A stretch of 64,000 nt of DNA. Source: Trichobilharzia szidati (taxonomy: Eukaryota; Platyhelminthes; Trematoda; Strigeidida; Schistosomatidae). Below the pieces are notes generated by a model. The model searched no databases. It worked only from the letters and a program-made list of their open reading frames with translations, and was not told the DNA's origin. The stretch spans positions 20,470,804-20,534,803 of the forward strand of contig OX235277.1 of NCBI GenBank assembly GCA_944472155.2, in the 5' to 3' direction. Of this stretch, positions 1 to 12,270 are shown piece after piece; the first letter of the stretch is position 1, and every line of letters starts with the position of its first letter. Position numbers and translations under genes: made by a program.

Positions 1-3000
1 TAATACTGTGTAGATATAGGAAAATGTCGAGAACCTCGTTTCAATTTATACTACTTCATGGTAAAGTAAATTTAGTCTGAAAACTGTGTAATATTGGTCC
101 AATAAGCGACTATGTTGATAATTATTTGCCACTAATGCACGGTTTTGTATGTGCCGTATAATGTGACACGTAGTTTAAGCAACTGCCACCTTTGGTTTCA
201 TAACTTGAAAGTTGTGGTTAGAGTGGCTGGAATGATGAAGTCATAGTGCAAACAGGTTTATCAGCAAATTATTCATGTACCAGAAAATGTATATGTAGTA
301 TCAATACGAAAGCTTTCAAAATTGATTCAGATCATTTTGAATTCCAAAATAAGAGGTATTTATTCCGCTTGAATAGAACAAGAACTATTGAACGGTTTGA
401 AATTTTTATGCCATGTCTGATAAAGATACTTCTACGATGTTTATTAAATCATGTTGAAATTAGAATCAGCTGAAATACATGTCAAGTAGATAATCTGTTA
501 ACTTACAGAACCCTTCGAAGTAAAACATATAATTGAAAGCATACTTTGTTTAGTTCATGAATATAATCTTATCGCAGGATAAATATATATATATACATTT
601 ATATATCTGTCACTGAAAATTCAAGTTTGAACTTGTTCTCATGCAATATCTTCCATTTACATTTGAGAGTGATACAGCATTGAAACAATAAATATCAACG
701 ATTCAGATATTCTATTCTCAAGAACTTTCCCCACATTTTTCACTTAATACTTTGTTTCCAGGAGTCAGCAAGTGTATATATTCATGTCTGAATATAGCCT
801 TCAACGCTTTTCAGTCAATGTGATATGACTTCGGATGGACTGTAGAGCATTGTAATTACACAGTGGCTGTGTTATCTGTTAAATACACGTATTTAACGAA
901 ATACTGGTGGACTGGATACCCGTAGCACCAAAATGCCTCCAATTCCTCATGTCTTTTATGTACAGCAACAGGTTTGTTGAGTTCTTCAACAGTAATAAAT
1001 TACGGGCTAAATAAAAACCATAAAGTGATTTTACATTGCAAATCCAGTTAAATACAAACTTGAAATTATGATTTCCTCTCACAAAGACTAGATCACATCA
1101 GATATTTCTATACATCAATGAAATTAGGTTGGTGAGCTCCAGAATACAATATGCAAAATATGCAAAATTAGAGATAACGAATCTCGTAGGTGCCCATGAT
1201 TAGTGAGGAATCATGAAGTTTATTTCAAATAATGAGACTTGACAGGGTCTTGATTAGAATTATTCGTTGCCCCACTGAAATGATAACTGACTAATAACTG
1301 TTTTATATCAAAATCATCAAAATGCCTGATATACAGAGTACTGCGATTTTGAATTCAAATATGTTCATCAGTCTTCTCTGCAATACATCTCCTAGAAGGG
1401 ATGATTCTAACCCACATCCCTGTGCATTTCTTTATCGGATGGCTAGCTTCAGACTTATTCACACTACCGAAATGTACACAAAAATCTTACAAATTTCGGT
1501 GGAATCAAATAACGACAAATTTATCACAGAACCAACTAGATTACAACTTTTTGTTTAAGAAGATCAAGCGATTTTTAGTGAAAATTTCATTTAGTAAGCT
1601 GCTAAAGAAACTGTTTAACACCATATATTACTCATAACGTTCTGAGCCTAATTTAATGCTCAGATTTCATTGCGTAAATCCAGCGTTTCTCATCTTTATT
1701 TATAGGCTGAATTACCCTTTTGCAATTCACAACATACATTTCAACGACTTTGGAGTCAACCACATAGGTAAAACCAGGACACAAATCATCCGAGCACAAG
1801 AGTTCAATAGGTGCGAAATGATTAATCCGACGATAAGCCGATATATTTGAGGAAAATGCTTAGAGATTGCGGTGCATTCATGGACACACAATTGCATAAT
1901 ACAACGAAATAGTTCTACAAGAGGAACTGGAAATATTACTTGCAATAAAATCAAAAGATCAGAAATAATGGAATTCGATAAACGACAGTGGAAAGGTATG
2001 TGAGTGGTTTGGTGTGACTGCGCTCGAAACATTGTCAATAAACGGTAACGTATTCAATATGATTTCATCGAACAGTCTCACTGTAATGAGGAATAATTTC
2101 GGTGTGACTTTATATTTAGATTTTCAATGAGATCCTAGTTATTGTGTTCAACAAGTTCTGGATAACGCAGCCAAATTTTGAGATGTAAATTGCCTTGATT
2201 TTCTGAAAGCACTAGGGTAATTATAAATAATTGAATTATGATCTGGTCTGTTGAACGTTGAAACATGCTGTATGACGTTCTCATAAATTAATCGGTCAGT
2301 CAGGTTCAACGTCACATACCTATATCTCAGTGTACTAATGGTGAACTGCTCTGCAGATGATATCGTTTTATGACAAGATTCATATTCAAAAAATCAAACG
2401 AGTTTCAGTTATTCCACTCACCACGACAAGCTGGAATGAAACGAGGAAAGATGGAAAAAGTGTGAGTAATAGTTTATTTGTTCATTATCGAATGTTAAAC
2501 TGCACATTCAAACAAATTCACACTTAGCAGCACCCCTGAGAACAACACATATAGTAATATAATAATAAGCTGAATCCCGACATATACTCTGAAATTAACC
2601 ATCTTAAACCTGTGTTTCTCATACAAACAAATTGAAAATCTCAAATTGCCGTGTACAGCCACCAAAACATCGATAACAAGGCACTTTAAGCTTAACCATC
2701 GTCGAAAGTTAGTGAGAATGGCAGCGTTGCAATCACGCGTGTAAAATTCCTTTATTGTTCAAATGCGTTCTTGCATATCAGCATTTTTCCCAGCAACAAC
2801 AGTCACTCCTAATAAGATTGAAATTATGCTCACTGCAGTTTCGTATCTCTGGAACACGAATATACAAGCGCTTGAGGTCAAGTTACTTCATGGACGATTT
2901 CTTATGTACAGTTCAATTCCTACTCAAAGGAAACCAAATGAAGATGTTGTCTAAAGACATGAATCAACCGTTTTTATTTCCTATCTACTAAAATTTTCAA

Positions 3001-5285
3001 AAATTTGCTGGGGTGAACGAGGAAGCTTGTTTCTTCTCAAAGCACGAATTCCTCCTGCAATAAACATGGCGAATCTTTGTCAACAGAAAACTCAGAAACT
3101 GTGTCCTTCATTAGAGAATCATTGCAATTTAGTTTGTATATTTGTTGTAAAATACAACGAAATTCAGTGATTGAGAGTTTCAGGAAATGAAGTTGTGACA
3201 ATAAACTTTTATATATTCTATTCTGTCATAATTATCGTATCACATTTTCGGTCGAGATGTAAAGTGCCATCGGTAAAACTCACAGTTACGCAAACGGGGT
3301 GAGGAAAATAATCTCTTTCACCGATGAAAATGTGAGGTCTGTTGATGAAGTGTTAGATTAACTGAGCATCACCTTTTTAAGAGAATTTCTTTCTATGTAT
3401 AAACGTTCTCTCAGTATAATCATTAATGAAAATCGTGAAAAGTATCTCTTATATTTAGCACCTTCAAAAGTGCGGAAAAATATATGTGAAAGAAAATACG
3501 TTTTCAACTAATGACATGCGTCAACCTACGATTAAGGAGAAATTTTATCGGTCTTTAAGAGAGAACATGCGTAGATGAAGATTCTGTCATTATATGTCAG
3601 ATCGTTTCTTAATTCAGGAAGGTTAAATAATCATTCAGTACTACGTTATGATGGGAATATTTCAGCTGCGAATACACGATTCCCTACGATTTTCTATTTT
3701 TAGCAGCAAGACAGTATTCTGCATGGGTCACAATCGTCTGTTTTTTCCGGATTGAAATCTGAAGTTCCAGTTTAATATTATGTTATGCCAAAATCTGCCC
3801 AATTAGCAAGTTTGTTTGATTCGAGTAAATAGAGTCAGTAATAATGTTGAGAGAAAGATTTAAACTGAATGTATAAGAATGTTTACCTCTAAATATTCAT
3901 ACTTACTTTCGTGCACTTTCACAAAGAAATCATCTCAATTTGTTCAAGTACTATTCTAATTTTGGTTTACATTTCAGAGTAGCTTCTTAAAAAAGGAATT
4001 TCACTAAAAGTATTAGGCTTTTTATTTTGAGTAAGCTGTTCTTGATTCAGGCACTATTTTACACATCTAACTGGGACAAATGTAAGAACATACATTTGCA
4101 TACACAAGATCAATGAATACTGTTATGTGTTATGGTTACCGGAGTACTTAAACATATTGAACAGTAAATAAGTTAAGTAGGTAATTTTAGGAAAAACAAG
4201 GATTCCTATCCCACTCTCTTTCTGATTAGTTAATGCGAATTGTATCATTGAACATTCAGTTTGCAGGAAAATCACCCATGTTATTGATTCAACTGATTTT
4301 CTTACAGCATCCTGTAACTGCTGCTTAAAATGCATTATGCATTGCTGACTGTGCAATAATCACATTAGAGCCCAGAAATTAGGTAACATGTCGATGAACT
4401 GCAAGTGTATGACAGAACTGTATAACGTTCTGCAGTTTCATCAAACCAGTCTTATACAGATTTGAAAAAGATGGAACAACAAACTGAGTTAGATAAGGTG
4501 ATATCCTTTGATGACATTGGATTTCATCAAATGAATACTAATTGAGACATTTTCAATATCAATAGGAAAATATGTTTACATCTTTAAAAAGTTTTCGAAA
4601 GATGCCAAGCACAATTTCTATTACCTAATGAAATAGCCTTCATATGTTCGATCACGCAAAATTTATGGTAGTTATGTTCAAACCAATTAATTAAGATATG
4701 TCGAAGTTTGATTCATGCATATATGTTGTCGATAAGATCCAAAGAAATGGAATGATATCTGGTGACAGTGCATAACTTGTTGATTTTGGCCTGTTAGATG
4801 GAATTGTATGAACATATTTGAATACTGCGCATAGAAACACTTGACTGACTTTTAAGGAAGACATCACCGACAAGTCTCTAATGGTACCGAGCAGCTAAAT
4901 CTAATAAGGCTTTTGCTCCTATTTGCAACAGGCCAGTTCGGTGAAAATGCACAAGAGTGTTGGTGATTCAAATGAAGTCTGAAGTTCAGTACCAAACTCG
5001 AAATCACAATGGTTAATGTGTATTTTCCTTATCGATATTTCGATAAAGAGTAAATTCTCGGTCATGATTGTAGCGTAAATATAAATTTCACAAGTCTGTG
5101 TAAATTGTATTTTTGCGGATTCATACTGTGTATGCTTAAATATGTCAACTAGCAATAATATTGATTTTCTTCTGCTGTGTTTCAAGGATGCAATATCTGT
5201 CTGTGAACATAGATAGACCAAAATTAATGCCTCAATTGCTCATAATTTTTGATTGATATCCAACACAGTCCTACAGGAGGTTAGT
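1..5285. other. AT-rich stretch, no gene recognised
   Basis: Reading frames here are short (about 100 codons or less) and overlap one another on both strands. None shows a recognisable domain, codon bias or splice context. The only local structure I note is a short alternating AT run near 583-607. The stretch is best read as intergenic or intronic DNA with repeats too old to recognise. Confidence 0.6.
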
Positions 5286-5465
5286 CGCGAGCCTGAATAG
5301 CTCAGTGGTAACGTCTCTGACTGCAGCACTGGGTGACGCGGTTTCGAATCTCAGAAGGGACATCAGTTCCTTCAACGTTGCAGGTACGCCTTGCTGATGA
5401 GTGCCAACTAGCACGAAACCTAGGTCCAAGGCTTCCTGCCGATTGCCTCCAACCATCTAATACAA
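5286..5465 (+). mobile_element. Sm-alpha-like tRNA-derived SINE with hammerhead ribozyme
   Basis: The 5' part is a tRNA-like RNA polymerase III promoter. An A-box-like TAGCTCAGTGG lies at 5298-5308 and a B-box-like GGTTTCGAATC at 5340-5350. About 30 bp downstream is a complete hammerhead ribozyme (listed separately). This order, tRNA-like head then ribozyme then short tail, is the known design of schistosome Sm-alpha repeats. The element encodes no protein and would need a LINE or PLE reverse transcriptase in trans. I could not see clear target-site duplications, so both ends are approximate; the 3' end is set after a conserved-looking segment near 5450-5465. Of five ribozyme SINEs in the window, only this one has an undamaged core. 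Two reading frames on the opposite strand here are chance frames across the element. Confidence 0.85.
5380..5439 (+). ncRNA. Hammerhead ribozyme, apparently intact
   Basis: All catalytic parts are present. The core CUGAUGA is at 5394-5400. Stem II is GUGC (5401-5404) paired with GCAC (5411-5414) across a 6-nt loop, followed by GAAA (5415-5418). Stem III is a minimal CC/GG (5419-5420 with 5423-5424) closed by UA. The cleavage triplet ends UC at 5425-5426, so cleavage is predicted after C5426. Stem I is GCCUUG (5388-5393) with CAAGGC (5427-5432), then an internal loop, then GCAGG (5380-5384) with CCUGC (5435-5439). The stem I internal loop facing loop II is the arrangement natural hammerheads use for tertiary contact. 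A stem III this small is usually weak in cis, and such ribozymes are often proposed to act as dimers or in tandem transcripts. The pairing is read directly from sequence; activity is inferred. Confidence 0.9.
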
Positions 5466-8400
5466 ACAGCTCATTATTATGTCTCCCATAAGAAAAAAGT
5501 ATTGTTATACTTTGAGTAATAAATGGCAACATAAACATGGCTAATTGTGACCTAACAATGCATCCAATTTTCTGCAACAAGTCTACGTTTTCCCATCAGT
5601 TAACCACTTTGTTTAGAATGATACTTGTGGGCTTTGAACCTTGCAATCAATAAACAAACACTCGTATTCGAGGATCAGTAACAAGGTCAATTTGTGTACT
5701 TTTGAGTTGACCGATTCAAATATCTATCTCAATTAGAACTAATTGGCGTATTATTTAGTTAAGAAGCAATCACAGGATAGCCAAAAAAAGAATCACAACT
5801 TACCAGTTATACTTTCTGCGTAAAACACTAAGACTATTAATCCGAAAAGAAGGTGCAATAAAACTTTCATCGCGGTGTTATCCGATAGAACAAAATATAA
5901 TCATTAACTGTCTGCATAACCATTTATATTGCTCTGATAAATTTCACCACACACTCAGTTTGCAGCTCAAGGCTACTGACATATGTTTACATTGAAATTC
6001 ACCAATAGTGTTAAAGAATAAGGCGTTTGTGTGTGTTAGTCACGTACTCTAGAATATACTTCGATTTATTTGGACAGTTTCAGGCATATGATTTCTCAAC
6101 TGAAGAGACTATACGACAAACTCTTATGGAACAAAGAAGTCTGTAGTTGCTTAGACGACTGAAGACTAACAGTATTTTGTTCAGGACAGAAACACGATGT
6201 CTCTGATCGATCATTATTTTAAGAAGTACACATTTCTTTTGATAATATTAACCAGTAATATTAGAATGAAATCCAAGCACTATAGAAGACTAAAATTATA
6301 CAACAGATTGATTTGTATTTGACTCAAACTATCAGTTGTATTACTGTTTGATATCACATAAAATTCTGCAGTGGAAAAAGATTCTGAGCAATTTATTAAC
6401 ACACTGTGGTCAAGATATGATAGGAAAGATTTGTTACTCAGGTGGATGATTTTGATGTAGTTGGATTCTCTGATCAGGATGGTTTATTTGCAATTAAACA
6501 ATCCAGCTCAGAAAACGCAACTTCATCAAAATCAATTTGGTTCGTTTGTGGTATAAAAATTCATTCATGCTTAGATGAAAACTGAAAGCGAGGCGAAAAA
6601 TTTACTACTGGTTTCAGCACTGCATAACACTAAGTATTATGCACGTAATATGGAGTAAATTCGTACTGAAATCAAATATTTAATTGTAATAAAATGGAAA
6701 GTCACCAGTCAGATACATTCGTGAGAGGAGAATGGAACACATTTCATATATCCACATAATGTAAATGTTCAAAGGAAATATTTCGTCTAACTGCACTGCC
6801 GATTCAGTTTTAACTATGATTAATGAAACATAAAGTAAACATGAGTCCATGAATGCGTATGTTTAATCAAACAGATTGATTGAGTGACTCGATTGCTTTA
6901 ATTCCATCCGTAAACACACTTAGATTAGGCTTTATGTAGTAAATGCAATTATTTATATCCCTTTAATTTTTAATTGTATTCCCTGTTACATTTCGTCAAC
7001 CGTCTGTCGCTTAAATTCAGTTTATTGAAAATGATATCATATAAAAATCACGTGATATTGTGTAGTTTCAGCGCAGTTTTACAAGACAGTACTTTCTCTT
7101 TGTTAGTGCTTTATGAGTGCAACGATATGTAACATCAATATTATGAGCTATCAAATTTATTCTCATTTTAATTTTAATTTTGACAAATTAGAGCACGTGT
7201 CAGTGTAGCAATATAGTAGCGTAAGCCAAACAAACCAAAAACACCAGGTTGTCATCCTCAAGCATGAAGCATTTCTGTTGTTCTGCCACTAGGAATCACA
7301 GACAGACAGAGTACTCACTTAGATCAACACATTCATAATATCAAGCTGGAATTATATGTCCATGAGTATGTGTGGATCAATTCCGGCATTTCTATATCCT
7401 GCGACTGATAATTCTTATCCACTAAGATCTTTAAATCGAACTTATTTCACTTATTAGTAATAATACATAATCGGAAAGTGCAAGCTCAAGAAAACCCTGC
7501 TCACTAGTTAGGAATGTGAACTTTTGAAATTAAAGTCAGTCTGCAGACACAAACTATTGGATAGAATAGGCTAAAATGAAAATAGAACTAGCCCGTAGTA
7601 ATCTGATATAGGGTCTTCAATGGAAAAGGTAGTCAGTAAAATGTTTTGTAAGTTATAATATTATTGAACTTCATTGAATGGTAAGTGACAACATTATTGA
7701 ATGCCTAATATATGAACTCCTGTGGCGAGATACATCAATTCTTCATTCAGAATGGAGGTTAGTTCCTCAGCAGCATAGTCCCAAGAGGGAGTAATCATAA
7801 ATTTGACAAACGAAGAAGAATACACTTAATGAGAAACCCCATAATTAACCTTAAACAGAGACTGGTGAAGCTGATATTATTAGTCGATTCTATCCTAAGC
7901 TGTTAGTGATATAGGCTCTTCACAACACAGAGTTTACTTTGTACACTAGGATAACTTTGCAGACTGTAGACCGGCAGGGAAAACAGAGGAGTCCGACTAG
8001 CAACCGAATAGCGTGGAATGATGCGTGTCATTCCCTGTATTTGACGAAGCTTCCATTTCTCACTCGCCCATGATTGTCTTCACTAAATACATGCTCACTG
8101 TCCATCGCTCTGTTCTAATTCAATAACAGTTGTCGGCGGATAGTTCTGGTATACATTTTACTAAATCAGTAGAGCGACACTTAGCATTATGCCGAGTAAC
8201 ACTCATTCAGAATCAATAAATCCACACTTTATCATAACACCATCACAAAGACAGATACTGCGACAGTCAACTCGGTACGTGTTGAACATGATTTGGCCAC
8301 AAACTTAAATGCTGAAAAACAGCGAATAATTGTTGGTTCGCACTCTGAGCGTCACCTGAAATTCGGCCAACATTTTCAGTTCATTGGTGTCTCTCAGAAT

Positions 8401-11015
8401 TCATTGACATAGGCCATAATTCTAATGACAATTGCAAGGGAAAACATAAGGTGGGTGGGCAGATGAGAGGACCGCACATAAAAAATATGGAATTCTTGCG
8501 CCCTCCAGCAATTGCTTCACCGGCTTCGATTTCGTAGCTTCTTAGACGGTTACCTAGTGCGTGGAGAGTGAGACAGAGGTTAGGCAATACAGCTCGGCAA
8601 CCACACATGTGGTTCAAATCTTGATACCAGACATACTCGTTGATAAGCCTGATAAAGACAGAGATTTGGGACATGAAACTTGAAATCCGACCAGGATAAA
8701 GAACCACAGCCCCCATAAATGTAAATCTGTGGTTCGCGTCACCGTTTTCAATTTGGAACGTAAGGAAATAAAATTAAGTGCTCAGATAATGACTGGCGTT
8801 ACCTTGCACAAGGGAAAAAATAGTGTACTAAAGATGATTCCGGCCATTATATTATTGTACATCCGCGTGTTCACGTTCTCTGTTGTGTTAATGATGTACA
8901 CGGTTAGAGATAAACAACGTTGTATTGAGAAACAAAAAAAAGATGTGTTTTTAATGAAATCGAATCTTGAAAAACGCGAAAACGAATGAATAATGTATAA
9001 CTGCGTAAAAATTCATATGAAACAAAGAAAAGCAATGTTCATCAATAGAATGAAAAATATTTCACAACCAAATACAAAATTAGTTTCTGTAAGCAAATAA
9101 CTTGGGTACATGAATTAGTTTATAGGGGTGCTGCAAACAGTTTTGTTGTTAAAAAGTATAAAACTCTGCATCAAATATCTACTGCCAGAAGTGCTGAATA
9201 CTGTACAAGTTTTCTTCTTGACATTACAGAGGATTCGTCACTCTAACTTATTTTTCCGACATCTTCTGGGCCAATGCTAATTTTTTGTTCAAATTTGTTC
9301 TCCTGCTGTTTGATGGGCATTCATGTCGCCTATCTGAGTGTCGATGTCACCATCAAGATTGTGCTCTATCGCATCGCATTGGTTGGTGCAGTTATTTTTG
9401 AATATAAAAACGAATGGCACTGCTTTTAGACTAATTTGTGACAATACAGTGATGTGCATCGATTAACACAACGTATTTTGACTAATATTTTCGATTTATA
9501 AGATAACTTCGGCAGAGTATTAAACGTCACAATTAATTCATGTAATCACCTGGCTTACTATATTCGAGGTTATATTTCTAAAATAATTTCCATATAACCA
9601 TGACTATAAAACGGTCTGTGCTGCACGACTGTTATTTTTTGACTGTTTCCTTTCTGCTTACTAGAATAGCCGAGTTAGGCAAAATGGTGATCTGTTGTGC
9701 TTCATTTGGTATGTTGGAAAACACTGAAAATGAAACTCTAGTACATGCGGAACAAACAGTTTTCTATGCACAAGTGTTGTTTATATGCTTTCCGCAAGAA
9801 TAAGTTACATAGTTGCACTGTATACAATCCTTCCTGTCCTATTCAGATCTATCTCCTTATTATTGCATAATGAAAAAGGTTTTCGCGGCGACCTGTTTTA
9901 ATCATTCGTTCATTGGTCTTTTCACAGAGTACAATGAGCAAACATTGGTCAACCTTACTCTATTCCAAGGTTGTGAGAGAAAACCGTTGGAATTTCAGTA
10001 ACTGAGACAAAATCAAATGGACCATGATTTTTAACTCCTGTTGTGTTTTCAAAACAGTATTCTGCATTCAATCGAGATGAGCTGCTTGAATAGCCAGCTG
10101 ATATTTCAAGCATTCAGAAGGCCAAATGCTCTGGAGTTATTAATCATCTGTAAAAGATGTGAAGAACGATTCGAAGGTGTCCTGTCTCTTATACATTTTC
10201 AGATAGAGATGGCAAGGAACTCATTTCAATTACTGATGATAATAGTCGTGAATCTATTTATGAGTAGAGTAATAATTTAACCTGTTATTTTCCAGTTCAA
10301 AATATGGCAAATATTCTGTTGATTCTTTCTTTCAATTAAGTCAGCTTTAATTATTTAATTAACTAATTTATTAATTTATTCATTCATCCAGTATGATATC
10401 AGAGATATTGTGAAGGGACCAACATTCCGTAATGCGTCAACCAGTATATTTCTTCGTTTATATGCCTTGATTATTCAGAAATGCTCACCCTCAAATCACA
10501 CTGATAAACGTCTAGCAACCAGTTTCAGCTATGAATGTTGATGAGTATTATTAAGATATTTAGTGGAATGTATAATAAAAGCATAATAATCTAAGCTCAA
10601 AATCACATAATTGCAAACACTTATGAACTTCATTCCACAGCTTTTTGATGTTGACCTTAGCAAAAGTTTCCTCAATGTTTTTCAAACGATACCTATAGAA
10701 AACACACATATTTCTGTATATTCCTTAGCATTCGGAAGATTGAAGATTATGGGCAAATTTAACAAGTCATTTGAATTATCTATGTCCAAACAAAGTTCAC
10801 TTTTAACATTTTGAAACAATTTGGGCATTGGGTATATAATATTCATTATAATAAAGGTTTTTTTATTTCCCAGTGAATGAAAAACAAAACGATATTGTTT
10901 TTACTGACGTTCCACTATTTAATGCTAATAGCTTTATCAAAGCATTAATAAACCGGAATTTACAAAACCTCAGCATAACAAAAAACTTTATTATAAGTCA
11001 TTTGAATGCCTAAAT
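5466..11015. other. Long stretch without a recognisable gene
   Basis: Mostly AT-rich DNA with short frames only. Two parts stand out by composition. The first is 7960-8130, which has a small perfect hairpin with 7-bp arms (GGAATGA/TCATTCC) near 8018-8037. The second is 8381-8716, described separately. The run at 10336-10385 is almost pure A+T with repeated TTAATT-type words. I see no exon, RNA gene or mobile element that I can name. Confidence 0.5.
8381..8716 (-). other. Open frame of 111 codons, unrecognised
   Basis: A 111-codon open frame lies in a patch of higher G+C than its surroundings. The protein has no motif I recognise, no clear signal peptide and no obvious membrane segment. In the middle is a near-palindrome (AACCACA/TGTGGTT around 8601-8616). 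The composition shift and lack of protein features make a fragment of an old repeat more likely than a gene. A true small coding exon is not excluded. Confidence 0.2.
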
Positions 11016-11205
11016 GCGTCGGCGGCACAGTGATTAGGACTCTCGCCGACCATGCACATGGTCCGGGGTTCGATCCCCTGCCGACGCACACCCGATATCT
11101 ATGGTCAGCCTGCAAAATTTGGGCTACCGATATCCATGCTGAAAATTCCATACTTGTATTGAAAATACGGTGTGGCGTCAAGCTGTAATCAAAATAAAAT
11201 AAAAA
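11016..11205 (+). mobile_element. tRNA-derived SINE, body A subtype
   Basis: The first 72 nt (11016-11087) form a near-perfect tRNA-like cloverleaf. The acceptor arms GCGTCGG and CCGACGC pair over 7 bp. A GACCA/TGGTC anticodon-like stem has a 6-nt loop, and a GGGG/CCCC T-arm surrounds the B-box GGTTCGATCCC. The A-box region is GGCACAGTGATTAGG. About 100 bp of non-tRNA body follow, ending in an A-rich tail at about 11185-11205. The same head and body recur at 16535-16737, which proves a dispersed family. A tRNA scanner may report the head as a tRNA or pseudo-tRNA, but its fusion to a repeated body shows it is a SINE. The next element begins directly at its tail. Confidence 0.85.
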
Positions 11206-11408
11206 GTAGAGTGCTCGCCGACCACGCATGTGGTCTTGGGTTCGACCTCGGCCAACGCACTCCTTAAGTCATAATAAAAGTGATAAAGAGGGCAGGTTGA
11301 GGATGAGGCTAGCAACGCCATCCTGTAAAAATAATCATCACTGCTGCAAAAACTTCAAGACTTTAGCTTGAAGCTCACTGTTCCACTGGGAACGTACAGG
11401 AATAAAAA
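11206..11408 (+). mobile_element. tRNA-derived SINE, body B subtype, 5'-truncated
   Basis: This copy begins inside the tRNA-like head. The segment 11206-11259 keeps the anticodon-like arm and a B-box (GGGTTCGACC) but lacks the A-box and the 5' acceptor strand. A body of about 145 bp follows, different from body A and matching the minus-strand copy at 24139-24365 (shared words include CATCCTGTAAAAATAA and a CTTCAAG/CTTGAAG hairpin). It ends in an A-rich tail near 11400-11409. It abuts the A-rich tail of the body A copy, so it either inserted into that tail or the pair moved as a composite. Without the A-box it should not be transcribed from its own promoter, but the full promoter 190 bp upstream could read through it. 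Confidence 0.8.
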
Positions 11409-12156
11409 AATTTGAATGCATATTTATCTAGTACATTCGCGAAACTTATTTCATAAATTCTTGTTTAATATCATTTTTTCATTATAACCCATGGATAAGA
11501 CCGATTTTGCTCTGAAACCAGAATGTTTTTGACTTTGATTCTGTATTCCAAACAGTAAGACACTTCAATATAAATTCTAATACTTTCATTTTCCCATAAA
11601 GATTATTTATTGAATTCCACATTGCCTTTCTATAAAAGGAGTATGCACATCGATTCATCCATTACTTTTTCATTCAGATGTTGATATTGGTTTATTTTCA
11701 TTCGAAATGTGAAGTAAGTAAGTCCATGTCTCAAACTCCTAAATCTCCACATATTTTGTTTAATTTTAATCTCAATAAATTGATTCTGTGATTTAAACAC
11801 TTAGGTTTTGTTTATACAACTTCGAGTGTTATTTTTACTTTCTCATCTATTTACGTTACGGGAAGAATAAACTACTAGAAGGTTCATAGTTTCAGAAGTG
11901 TTTTCGCAGAGTGAGGCTGCCAGCCACACACTGAAGATTCCCTTTATTCTCTGCTTACAACCAGCTAGTGCATCAGGTGTTCAGAAGAGCATCTGCAGAA
12001 GCCTTTCACTTGAGTGAAGAAAACAATACTACTGAGGCACAAGTGCAAAACAAGGTGAAGGTGAAGCAGTAAACCATCAAAGAAGATATTGTGAAGTGAT
12101 CGCGCCATGTCGTGCTGAATTCACAGTAGTAAGAATTATTGTACTGGCCATTGAAT

Positions 12157-12270
12157 TGCGCTCCAGTGGTCTAATGGAATGTGAGCATGATTGAAAATAG
12201 AAGGTCCTAGGTTCGTTCGCCTGAAATGAATGCGTATTAATGAAGAGTCTCAAAACAGTAAAAACAAAAT
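12157..12270 (+). mobile_element. Decayed Sm-alpha-like SINE
   Basis: A tRNA-like part is visible: an A-box-like CTCCAGTGGTCTAATGG near 12171-12187 and a B-box-like TAGGTTCGTTCGCC at about 12208-12221. About 20 bp later a degenerate hammerhead core can be traced (TGAAGAGTCTC, then AAACA) near 12240-12266. It has lost the canonical CUGAUGA and GAAA and cannot be active as written. Spacing and order match the intact copy at 5286. Confidence 0.5.

Noticed and set aside
5271..5580. Protein-coding frames of 61 and 92 codons on the minus strand
   Set aside because: They run antisense across the ribozyme SINE and share no protein features; chance frames.
8018..8037. Perfect 7-bp hairpin GGAATGA/TCATTCC as a regulatory element
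   Set aside because: Short stem with no conserved partner or gene nearby; expected by chance in this length.
11016..11087. A functional tRNA gene
   Set aside because: The cloverleaf is good, but the same head is fused to repeated bodies at several loci and ends in A-rich tails, which marks a SINE.
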